This document shows positions 7,877-15,115 of a stretch of DNA of 64,000 nucleotides, one piece after another (position 1 is the first letter of the stretch; every line of letters begins with the position of its first letter). This stretch comes from JBBIWA01 sp037439425 (lineage in GTDB: Bacteria; Acidobacteriota; Blastocatellia; RBC074). The notes beneath the pieces are model-generated. The model saw nothing but the letters and a program-made list of their open reading frames with translations, did no database searches and had not been told where the DNA came from. A program made the translations under genes and the position numbers. The DNA lies in NCBI GenBank assembly GCA_037439425.1, contig JBBIWA010000015.1, positions 32,852 to 96,851 on the forward strand. Direction: 5' to 3'.

Positions 7877-9376
7877 ATGACTACTACCGAATATGGCGTG
7901 GACCGAGTCCCGGATCCCCGCCCTGGATTTATCCATTACGTTGATGAGCAGGGGGAGCCTCGCCGAGTCAATCTCAGCAAAAATGTCTTCACTATTGGCC
8001 GGACTCGCGACAACGATCTCACCATCAATCATCATTTGATTTCACGCTATCATGCTGAGGTGATCTTTGATGGACGAGAGTATACCTACATTGATAAGCG
8101 CTCGCGGCGGGGCAGTTTTATTCACTACCAGCGCATCTCGGAGAAGTTGCTGAGAGATGGCGACACGATCCGCCTCGGCTCAAGCGAGTGCGGGCCACAG
8201 TTGACCTTCTACTTTCCTCGCTTCACCAGGCCTCGGTCACTAGAAGCAACCGATGAGCCGGGCGCGTCACTGGTAAGCCTGACCACGCTCAATCGGATCA
8301 ACCGCCAGCTTGCGCAATGCTCTCACCGGGTGGCGATTGCCGAGGAGTTGCTCGCCGCACTGGGGGCGCTCTTTCCGCTGGCAGAGCTGACTGTCTTTCT
8401 CTACCACCCGGAAAGCCAGAAATTGCGGATCGAGAGTCAGCGCACGCGCCGGAATCGGTCAAGGTTGGCAGCAGAGTCTAGTTGGGTAATCACTCAGGTC
8501 TTTTCCCACAACCTGGCGCTGAAGGGCTACGACTCCGAGTACCACGAGTTCTTCCTGAGCGTGCCGTTGGCTTCGGCGCGCCGTGTCTGGGGCGTCTGCT
8601 ATCTCACCTCGCAAGAGCATTCTTTCAAGAACGAAGAAGAGGAGTTGCTTTGCGCCGTAGGCCAGCAAGCTGGTTGGGCGCTCGAAACCCTCCATCTGAG
8701 CCAGCAGCGACAACGAACTTGCGAAAGTCTGATCCGAGCTTTGGCGCTCTCAATTGATGCGCGTGACCAGATGACCGCTGGCCATTCGGCGCGCGTTGCC
8801 GGTTACGCCGCAGCTATTGCGCGCTACTTGGGGCTGCCACCACAACAGCAGCGAGTGGTTTACTACGCGGCCTTGCTTCACGACTATGGCAAGATCGGGA
8901 TCAGTGATGAAGTGCTGTGCAAAGCAGCGCCCCTGACGCCTGAAGAGTACGAAAAGATCAAGCAGCATCCGCTCTACACTCTGAATCTTCTTTCCAAGAT
9001 CCACTTTACTGAAGAACTCGCCGCAGTGCCTCTGATCGCCAGCAGCCATCATGAGCGGCCTGATGGCCTGGGCTATCCGCACGGGTTGCGGCGGGCTGAG
9101 ATTCCTATCGGCTCGTTGATTATCGCGGTGGCAGATTTCTTTGATGCCTTGACCGTCAAGCGCCACTATCGCGACCCGATGCCGGAAGAGGAAGTGCTGG
9201 AGCTGATCACAGCCGGGCGCGACACCCAGTTTGACGGCGCAGTGATAGACGCCTTCTTCCGCTACTACCGCGAAGAGTATCTGCCACGCCGGAGACGGCT
9301 ATCGGAACATAGCAATAGACCTCAGAGCTCAATCTCTGGAGGGAGTGAGAAGCTTGCCATTACCCCAAACTTGTGA
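7877..9376 (+). CDS. FHA-GAF-HD-GYP signalling protein (c-di-GMP phosphodiesterase-like)
   Basis: A 499-residue soluble regulator. The N-terminal FHA domain (about 30-115) has FTIGRTRDNDL and HHLISRYHAEV, the phosphothreonine-binding signature, so it likely docks to a phosphorylated partner. A GAF-like region follows (about 150-270). The HD-GYP domain fills the C-terminal half: GHSARVAGYA, the HD pair in LLHDYGKIGI, HPLYT, and the GYP-type loop HHERPDGLGYP. These metal and substrate residues are intact, so c-di-GMP hydrolysis is plausible. The final ~25 residues are Ser/Arg-rich and probably disordered. It is transcribed alone on the plus strand, and links Ser/Thr kinase signalling to cyclic-dinucleotide turnover by domain logic only. 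Confidence 0.92.
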   Translation: MTTTEYGVDRVPDPRPGFIHYVDEQGEPRRVNLSKNVFTIGRTRDNDLTINHHLISRYHAEVIFDGREYTYIDKRSRRGSFIHYQRISEKLLRDGDTIRLGSSECGPQLTFYFPRFTRPRSLEATDEPGASLVSLTTLNRINRQLAQCSHRVAIAEELLAALGALFPLAELTVFLYHPESQKLRIESQRTRRNRSRLAAESSWVITQVFSHNLALKGYDSEYHEFFLSVPLASARRVWGVCYLTSQEHSFKNEEEELLCAVGQQAGWALETLHLSQQRQRTCESLIRALALSIDARDQMTAGHSARVAGYAAAIARYLGLPPQQQRVVYYAALLHDYGKIGISDEVLCKAAPLTPEEYEKIKQHPLYTLNLLSKIHFTEELAAVPLIASSHHERPDGLGYPHGLRRAEIPIGSLIIAVADFFDALTVKRHYRDPMPEEEVLELITAGRDTQFDGAVIDAFFRYYREEYLPRRRRLSEHSNRPQSSISGGSEKLAITPNL

Positions 9377-9584
9377 CTACTCAGAGGTGCAGTGTTCAGC
9401 TCCGATAGGAGCAAGCTATCTCGAGCATTGAGAGATCAAAGGCTCATCTAGCCGCGCTAGGAGTGCTCTATGAGCATTATAGGCCGCTGCTTACTGCAAT
9501 CCTTGAGGTCTGAATTTGATTTTCCCCCTCTCTCCTGCTCTAATAACCCTCTCAATTTCAGTAGTCGCCCATCCCGAAATCGCT

Positions 9585-9929
9585 ATGAAACTCTCTACTG
9601 TTGAAGAAGCTAATGCGCTGTTGCCGGAGCTGCGACGATCGTGGGCCGACATCGGCCGGCAACGCGATGTGATGAGCCGTCTGGCGCCGGAGATCAAACA
9701 GGCAGGTGAGCGAGAGAAAACGGTGGCTCAAGCGCTGGCATCCGCTACCTCGCTGCGCTGCAGCAGATCATTGCGCCGGGCATTGAGATCAAAGACTTCG
9801 AGCGCGGCCTTCAGCGACTTCCCGCACTTGCGCGATGGCTGCCTGGTGTTTCTCTGGCAGCAAGGCGAGGACCGCATCCAATGGTGGCAGGAACTCGAAA
9901 GCGGCTTTGCCGGACGGCAACCGCCGTAG
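9585..9929 (+). pseudogene. DUF2203 family protein with two compensating frameshifts
   Basis: The first ~50 residues (MKLSTVEEANALLPELRRSW onward) and the last ~35 (DFPHLRDG, GEDRIQWWQELESGFAGRQ) match DUF2203 and share one frame. The intervening 75 bases read correctly only in another frame, where they give GIRYLAALQQIIAPGIEIKD. One base appears lost near 9737 and one extra base appears near 9812, restoring the frame. Read straight, the protein is 114 residues with a scrambled middle. Function of DUF2203 is unknown. Upstream in-frame sequence from 9516 is not family-like, so the ATG at 9585 is preferred. Either a tolerated double mutation or two sequence errors explain it. Confidence 0.75.
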
Positions 9930-10046
9930 CAGATGAGCTTCTCCCTGAGGAGGGAGGAGTTTGGTCAGTGGTTAGTTGAGTGGCTTGTTGTTACTGACAA
10001 CTGATAAAGGACAGATGACAACTGACGAAGGAGCAAACACACCCCT

Positions 10047-10430
10047 ATGCCAGTGAAACCGCGCGCCGCAGTTAATCTCACCAAACCGACTTTTACAGGC
10101 GACTGTGCCGCTTTACTCGAACAGGTCTACACATTGTTTCTCAAGCTGTGGGAAGAGCATTACACCTCACCCGTCTTTGCTGGAGATGAGATGATCTTCA
10201 CCCTCGGCGGCAATGGTTACCTCCTCGTCTTCTCTCATCTTGGCTTCGACACGCTGGTCGAGATTCAAACTCCACGCGGCAATCTTGAGGTGCGCCCCCA
10301 GGCCGAAGCCGGTGGCGTCACTATCACCAAAGTCGATTCTCCGGAAGGAAGAGCTGCTGAGGAGTTGCTGCATGATTTTCTGGCGGGCATTCAGGATTAT
10401 TACCTCCGTGGACCACGGTTGCGAGTCTAG
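10047..10430 (+). CDS. Hypothetical protein, 127 aa
   Basis: A 127-residue soluble protein with no motif I recognise. It has an alternating helix-strand pattern: helix at 15-35 (CAALLEQVYTLFLKLWEEHY), then strands around MIFTLGG, YLLVFSHLGF, TLVEIQTPRG and GVTITKV, then a helix with EELLHDFLAGIQDYY. This could be a small chaperone- or immunity-like alpha/beta fold, but nothing proves it. ATG at 10047 follows GAAGGAGCA about ten bases upstream. No neighbour suggests a role; it follows the damaged DUF2203 gene on the same strand with ~115 bases between. Confidence 0.6.
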   Translation: MPVKPRAAVNLTKPTFTGDCAALLEQVYTLFLKLWEEHYTSPVFAGDEMIFTLGGNGYLLVFSHLGFDTLVEIQTPRGNLEVRPQAEAGGVTITKVDSPEGRAAEELLHDFLAGIQDYYLRGPRLRV

Positions 10431-10647
10431 GCTCGTCTTTGATGAAACTAGCGCTCCATCTGCCGCATCCATTTGTGCAGCATAACAGACTGCCTCAGTC
10501 ATGACTTGATTATTGACGGCAGCGGAAGTATTGACACCGAACATTCCGCCTTCTTTGGCTCGGGAATTGAAGTCGGCTAACGAAGAATTTTTGATCCGGG
10601 TCTTAGAGCTTGTCCTGACCCCAATCTTTTCACTGGCGGCGACTAAA

Positions 10648-10900
10648 GATGCCACGAGCTTGCCTCGTGGTGATTCACGTTGTCGGCTAGGCAAGCTTCT
10701 GAGCTACCGATGCCACGAGCTTGCCTCGTGGTGATTCACGTTGTCGGCTACTGTCTCGTGGCATCTTCAATGCTCTGGTGGCTAGCTGTAGTAGCCACCA
10801 GCGTGAGATGCCACCAGCCAAGCTCGTGGCATCTTCAATGCTAGCCTAGTTCCCTGTAGCCACCAGCGTGAGACTCCACAATACTTCTCTCGTGGCATCG
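10648..10900. repeat. Cluster of 42-nt direct repeats and related inverted segments
   Basis: Two copies of a 42-nt sequence, 10648-10689 and 10709-10750, look identical and are offset by 61 bases. Each contains the hairpin CCACGAGCTTGCCTCGTGG. The following 150 bases hold inverted and partial versions (CTCGTGGCATCTTCAATGCT at about 10755 and 10822; TAGCCACCAGCGTGAGA at about 10793 and 10857). The cluster separates the 127-residue gene from the antitoxin gene. It differs in sequence from the REPIN family at 414-488. No open reading frame of note lies in it. Confidence 0.7.
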
Positions 10901-10907
10901 GCATACA

Positions 10908-11111
10908 TTGGGTAATGACAAGGTCTTAGAGCGGGGATTGGGGATCCTGAAAATTGAACAGGCGCTGAAAGAATATGCTCGTGGTGGCATCTCGTTGGGC
11001 GTTGCTGCCCACCAAGTTGGTGTATCCCAATCAGAGCTGGCGCGTCACGCTTACGCCCGCGGGATGGAGCCAACCTTTAGCGCCGAGACCTTGGCGGAGG
11101 AGTTGAGTTGA
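10908..11111 (+). CDS. UPF0175-type antitoxin
   Basis: A 67-residue protein with the UPF0175 helix-turn-helix core: KIEQALKEYARGGISLGVAA (about 15-34) followed by HQVGVSQSELARHAYARG. This family supplies VapB-like antitoxins that bind their own promoter and neutralise PIN-domain ribonucleases of the DUF3368 group. The start is TTG at 10908; the usual ~10-20 residue N-terminal lead is short, perhaps eroded by the repeats just upstream. Its stop TGA (11109-11111) overlaps a TTG that opens the reading frame of the toxin remnant, so the pair was once translationally coupled. It may now be an orphan antitoxin. Confidence 0.75.
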   Translation: MGNDKVLERGLGILKIEQALKEYARGGISLGVAAHQVGVSQSELARHAYARGMEPTFSAETLAEELS

Positions 11112-11490
11112 GTGACCAGCCAATTGTTCTTTGTAATGCCGGTCTGCTGATAGTATCGGGCAAGCTCAACCGCCTGTAACTGTTGGCTGATCTCTACGGC
11201 GAGGTGCAGATTCATTGCCGTGTCTACGACGAAGTAGTTGCCCAGGGGCTGGCGCGTGGAGCTCCTGAAGCGTTGACCGCGCGCCTGTTTTAGCAACACC
11301 AAGGATGGCCATTAATAGACGTGTCACTAGATGTTCTGTCCGCTTATGCCCCCTCGGTGGCGCTGAGACAGAGGTGTTGGCATTGGCGCAGACGTTGAAG
11401 GATCCCCTGCCGCTTCTGGACGATGAGGTTGCTCGCACTGAAGCCCGCCGTCTGGGCTTAAGCACCCGGGGCACATTGGGCATCTCTTTC
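11108..11490 (+). pseudogene. Decayed PIN-domain toxin (DUF3368)
   Basis: Reading from TTG at 11108 gives PIVLCNAGLLIVSGKLNRL, then a stop (TAA) , then LLADLYGEV and VYDEVVAQGLARGAPEAL, another stop (TAG), and after a frameshift near 11345, AETEVLALAQTL, PLPLLDDEVARTEARRLGLS and RGTLGISF. In order these are the N-terminal strand, the conserved V-x-DEV helix, the ExE helix and the LLDDxxAR strand of DUF3368 PIN ribonucleases. Two nonsense codons and one frameshift make an active toxin impossible without correction. Some of the expected acidic metal ligands, such as the first Asp of the fold, are replaced (N in LCNAG). Confidence 0.78.
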
Positions 11491-11534
11491 AGTTCTTGCT
11501 TTTCTCCAGTCGGACTGAGGGCTCGAATCTGCGT

Positions 11535-12200
11535 TCAAGTACTTGGCTTCTCCAGGCACCGGAATTTGCTTTGCAACTGTTGCCCCACCTCAACGAACGT
11601 TCTGTACTCGTGGCAATTGATCTGGCGCAGGCGGCAGTATTCAGCAAGACCGCGCTTGGCGAAGACTTCATCGGCCACCTCAGCAGGTGCGCGATCAGAC
11701 AACCCGTCGCCGATAAAGATCACATACTGACCCTGCTTCTTAGCCTCACGCAACGCTTGAGCCTTATCGTGACCGAAAGGCGTTTTGTCGCGGAAGATGC
11801 ATTGCCAGCCTCTCTGCTCATCAGGCTGCAAACGATTGGCGCGAATCTCCAGCTCTGGAAATTCGGCTGGCGAGATGAACAGAGCGATGATTTCTTTGAA
11901 GCCTGCGCTCAGGATGGTGAGGGGGATCTGCTGCTTGATGCACCAGCGCGCGAAGGGAGCAAACCCCGGATCAATTTTCACGTTCTCACGTAGCAGCTTG
12001 GCGGCCTCAGCAAAGGGAGCGCGAATGCTGCGCATCTCAGCGGCAATGCCTTCGCGCAAGGAGATCTTATCTTCTCTGATCAGGCGGCCCAACGCCTGCA
12101 CCAACTGTGGCCCGCCGCCCAAGTTTTCGGTCAGAAAGATGAGCGTATCCTGCTCAGTTATCGTGCCGTCAAAATCGGAAAAGATGTGCCAGTTGGTCAT
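11535..12200 (-). CDS. HAD-superfamily phosphatase, MtnX-like
   Basis: A 221-residue HAD phosphatase beginning MTNWHIFSDFDGTIT, with D9 and D11 as nucleophile and acid/base. It also shows LTILSAGFKE (motif II), a lysine in the DKTPFGHDKAQAL region and VIFIGDGLSDRAPA (motif IV). The layout and GDGLSD motif match the MtnX / 2,3-diketo-5-methylthio-1-phosphopentane phosphatase-like group, though other small-molecule phosphatases look alike. No other methionine-salvage gene is nearby. ATG at 12200 is ten bases after the lolA stop; a longer frame to 12332 would run back into lolA and is rejected. It probably shares the lolA transcript. Confidence 0.8.
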   Translation of the reverse strand: MTNWHIFSDFDGTITEQDTLIFLTENLGGGPQLVQALGRLIREDKISLREGIAAEMRSIRAPFAEAAKLLRENVKIDPGFAPFARWCIKQQIPLTILSAGFKEIIALFISPAEFPELEIRANRLQPDEQRGWQCIFRDKTPFGHDKAQALREAKKQGQYVIFIGDGLSDRAPAEVADEVFAKRGLAEYCRLRQINCHEYRTFVEVGQQLQSKFRCLEKPST

Positions 12201-12210
12201 GGGGGAATGA

Positions 12211-12894
12211 TCAGTTGCCGGTTCTGAGTTCAACACCGGCTGGCGGTGTGAAGATAAACAGCTCATCGCTGGCCGGAGCGTTTTCGCGGATGTTCGAGAA
12301 GAGGAAATCCGAACGCGCGCCTGCCACATCAACGAATGAAAGGCGCGTCAGTTGTAAGGTGACCGGATCAACTTCGAGGCGCAGCTCGCGCAGTTGTTGT
12401 GCGCGTTTTGGAATCAAGCGGAGCACACGATTGCCCGCACGGATCGGGCTTTCATTCAACAGCTCAATGCGCTTGAAATCGCGCCGCAGATTGCTGCGTC
12501 CGAGCAGAAACAGGAACGGCACGCGCGGATCATTGGTCTCTTTCACTCTGCTGCGCGTCGCCAGTCGCTCCGCCGGCAGATACTCATAAAACCACCTGCC
12601 GTCCGAGAGGTAGAGCTTGACTTCAGGCGTCAAGTAATCCCAGCGCGCACGGCCCGGCTTCTTGAGCAGCAGATGCCCACTCTCTTGCCGCACGCGCTCG
12701 CCAGGCGCAGCATAGACTTGTGTAAAATCGGCTGCCAGGGATGAAAGGCGATTGTATTTAGCTTGAAGAGCGTTGATGAGTTGTAACAATCCTGCATCTT
12801 CTGTGAACGCCTGGGTAGATGAGATCAAAGACAAGACGAGGAAGGTCTGTGCATAGAGCCCGCTGTATAAACCTTTCATACTTTGCACGGCCAT
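12211..12894 (-). CDS. lolA: Outer-membrane lipoprotein carrier protein LolA-like
   Basis: A 227-residue periplasmic protein. The signal peptide is hydrophobic (LYAQTFLVLSLISSTQAF). The mature part has the LolA hallmarks: SSLAADFTQVY, SGHLLLKKPGRARWDYL, LYLSDGRWFYEYLP and a C-terminal strand series (RLIPKRAQQLRELRLEVD, TRLSFVDVAG). LolA shuttles lipoproteins from LolCDE to the outer membrane; its presence implies a diderm envelope. The ATG at 12894 is spaced correctly from GGAAAGGGG; TTG 12900 or ATG 12879 are alternatives. The MtnX-like phosphatase follows after 10 bases. Confidence 0.87.
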   Translation of the reverse strand: MAVQSMKGLYSGLYAQTFLVLSLISSTQAFTEDAGLLQLINALQAKYNRLSSLAADFTQVYAAPGERVRQESGHLLLKKPGRARWDYLTPEVKLYLSDGRWFYEYLPAERLATRSRVKETNDPRVPFLFLLGRSNLRRDFKRIELLNESPIRAGNRVLRLIPKRAQQLRELRLEVDPVTLQLTRLSFVDVAGARSDFLFSNIRENAPASDELFIFTPPAGVELRTGN

Positions 12895-13053
12895 CAACAA
12901 GCCCCTTTCCCTGCCTGAACTCGGCCTTCACTATGCCTCTACGGTGAGAAGAAGCACATGTTCCAACTGCTCAAAGTATAGGTTGCGTTTCTCGTTTCCA
13001 CAATGCATAGGAGGCAACCTCAAATTCGCCATTCCAAATCCGCAATCCGAAAT

Positions 13054-13352
13054 TAAAAAACGCAGAAGCTGCTGGTGCTCAAGCTGAAGCTGAACGCATG
13101 CGCAAATTCAATCCTGGCTCTGAGAAGAATGATGCAACACGACGTAAAGTACGCAGCTTGCTGTCGAGAGCAGGTCAATCCGGCGTATACCTCGCAAACG
13201 TGTCCAACCTGCAGTTTCGCCCACAAAGTGAACCGGCGAGGCGATGCGTTAGCGAAGCTACCGCCGCAATCTCGCATTAGCGAGGGGAGACAAGCGGTAC
13301 GAAGTGCGATTAGGTTTGACGACATTTCAGGAAACAGGCGGGAGCTTTCTTA
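13054..13352 (+). pseudogene. Fragment of a TnpB (IS605-type) transposase-associated nuclease
   Basis: The segment QVNPAYTSQTCPTC with FAHKVNRRGD just after it (about 13170-13245) is the zinc-ribbon of TnpB/OrfB proteins of IS200/IS605 elements, where CxxC and a second Cys pair bind zinc. The second pair is lost: after 13245 the TnpB-like tail (YRRNLALARGDKR) continues in another frame. Only the C-terminal quarter remains and no RuvC start is visible. No right-end guide RNA structure was recognised. Confidence 0.65.
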
Positions 13353-13535
13353 ATGCTCCTTTGTCAGTAGCCAGTTGTCCGTCGCCAGTTCTTGCTTGCC
13401 TCACGCGGATGTGATAGGAAGACCTTCTGGCGCGGCTTTCCTCTGCCCTCTCACAAGCAGCGCCTGTGCTCCTGACAATCGATGGCGGACCACTGGCAAA
13501 GTAGTACTAACCTGGACCGTCCACAGAGATCGCTT

Positions 13536-15080
13536 CTAAAGTTTCTCTTCCCGTGCTGCGCTGGGGTCGTAGAGCAACCACTGGTAAAGCCGGCGCGCTA
13601 TCCACGGCTGAATGATTCGATAACCATAAGCGGGCGGAACAGGGTGAGCCGCGGGATAACGTCTCTTCCAGGGTGGCGAGCGAAAGATCGCATTCTCCTC
13701 CAATGCGCCCGAAGCGCAGCGACACTGAGCAGTATGTTCATCGCATTCACATCTATCTAATGCCACACGCGCAAGCCAGATGTGGCCGAGGAGCGGCGAG
13801 AACTCTGGCAAGACGTCCTCCACAGCAATAGGCCTCTCCACTATCTGCCCCGGCTTGGTCAAACTGCCTAGGCGGAGGGTGCCTGTTTGCTCAGGCAGGT
13901 AGATCTCTATAATGGTGCTTTCATAGGCAAGTTCGCTGATGGTCACGCCCAGGAAGTTCACGCCTAGACCGGCAGTGAATAAAGCTATCCCTAGACAGGT
14001 CAAAATCCGCAAGCCGGCAACAGCACGAGCAACAGGCATCATCAGCAGCGGCAGCAACGGCGTCAGGTAACGCGGCCCCCAACTTATGCCGCCTCCCCAA
14101 TCGAAGAGCTTCGCAGGCAGAAGCGGATACCACAGACAGCTCAGCATCACCATCGCCGATTCAGCTTTGTATCTTCTCCTCATCAACCATAGCCCTGCGG
14201 GAACAAGCAGCGCGAGAGGGGCATAGAAGAACAATCCTTTGTTGGGACTCAGCAGCAAGCCATAGAGACCGCTTAGCAGGGGATTAGTGAACAGAGGCGA
14301 GTTATAGCCGCTATCCCAGATCGAGCCGAACCGCACCAGGTTGAGCCAGGCCAAAACCATCAGGCACGCTGCTGGCAGAACAGCAAAACGAAGCAGCGCG
14401 AGAAATGTTTCCTGCCTGGGAAAACTATGTCTGCGACACAGAGCTGTGAGATACAGCGCAAAGGCAGGGAGCATCATCGCGTTGAGAGATTTGGTCAAGA
14501 CCGCATACGCTGATGCGAAACCGCTTCCCCACAAGTATCTCGTCCGCTGCTCAGAACCATATCTGATGAGCAGGAGCATGGCCGCAGCCAGACACAGTGC
14601 TTGCAGCGCTTCACTCAGATCCATGACCGCAGCAAACCAGGCGAAGGTGCTGAATGAATAAGCGATGGCTGCCGCCACAGCGGTGATCCGATTGCACCCT
14701 ACTGACTGGCACAGCGCACAAACGAGCATTGAGGTGAGCGCAGTGAGAAGAGGATTGAGCAACGACAAGACAACGGCTAGAGTGTGCGCCTCAGCAGTAC
14801 CGGTGAGTCGGGAGATGAGTAAAGCCGCGCCGACAAAGGGCAGTTCCAGGATAGGCAGTCCGAGACCATATTTGGCATAAGCGCGCCCATCAATGCCAAT
14901 CTTCGCACTAGGATGGTCAGCAATGTCTGAGGTGAAAGAGAGATCAATAGCCAGCGTTCGTTGCGTCAGCAGGCTGCGGCTGGTGGCCAGCATGGCAGTC
15001 CCGTCGGAGGTTAAGGGGAACTCCCAACTGGATGAGAGCAAGCAGACCAGAAAGACAAAAAGACCGAGCAGTAGAAGCAC
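13536..15080 (-). CDS. Polytopic membrane protein, GT-C glycosyltransferase-like
   Basis: A 514-residue integral membrane protein with about ten hydrophobic helices. After the first helix comes PLTSDGTAMLATSRSLL with an acidic residue in the first periplasmic loop, the position of the catalytic Asp in GT-C enzymes, and later YAKYGLGLPILELPFV, a pattern common in putative dolichyl/undecaprenyl-phosphate mannosyltransferase-like proteins. The C-terminal ~130 residues form a soluble periplasmic domain with a Cys-rich patch (CECDEHTAQCRC; short form CxCxxxxxxCxC). Substrate unknown. It ends near the penicillin-acylase stop (36 bases) and is likely co-transcribed with that gene. Confidence 0.65.
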   Translation of the reverse strand: MLLLLGLFVFLVCLLSSSWEFPLTSDGTAMLATSRSLLTQRTLAIDLSFTSDIADHPSAKIGIDGRAYAKYGLGLPILELPFVGAALLISRLTGTAEAHTLAVVLSLLNPLLTALTSMLVCALCQSVGCNRITAVAAAIAYSFSTFAWFAAVMDLSEALQALCLAAAMLLLIRYGSEQRTRYLWGSGFASAYAVLTKSLNAMMLPAFALYLTALCRRHSFPRQETFLALLRFAVLPAACLMVLAWLNLVRFGSIWDSGYNSPLFTNPLLSGLYGLLLSPNKGLFFYAPLALLVPAGLWLMRRRYKAESAMVMLSCLWYPLLPAKLFDWGGGISWGPRYLTPLLPLLMMPVARAVAGLRILTCLGIALFTAGLGVNFLGVTISELAYESTIIEIYLPEQTGTLRLGSLTKPGQIVERPIAVEDVLPEFSPLLGHIWLARVALDRCECDEHTAQCRCASGALEENAIFRSPPWKRRYPAAHPVPPAYGYRIIQPWIARRLYQWLLYDPSAAREEKL

Positions 15081-15115
15081 CGGGCGTTTTTTTTCTGCTC
15101 GTGAGTATTCAAGGC

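Noticed and set aside
13054..13352. Functional TnpB nuclease
   Set aside because: Only the zinc-ribbon end remains, the second Cys pair is lost and the frame breaks.
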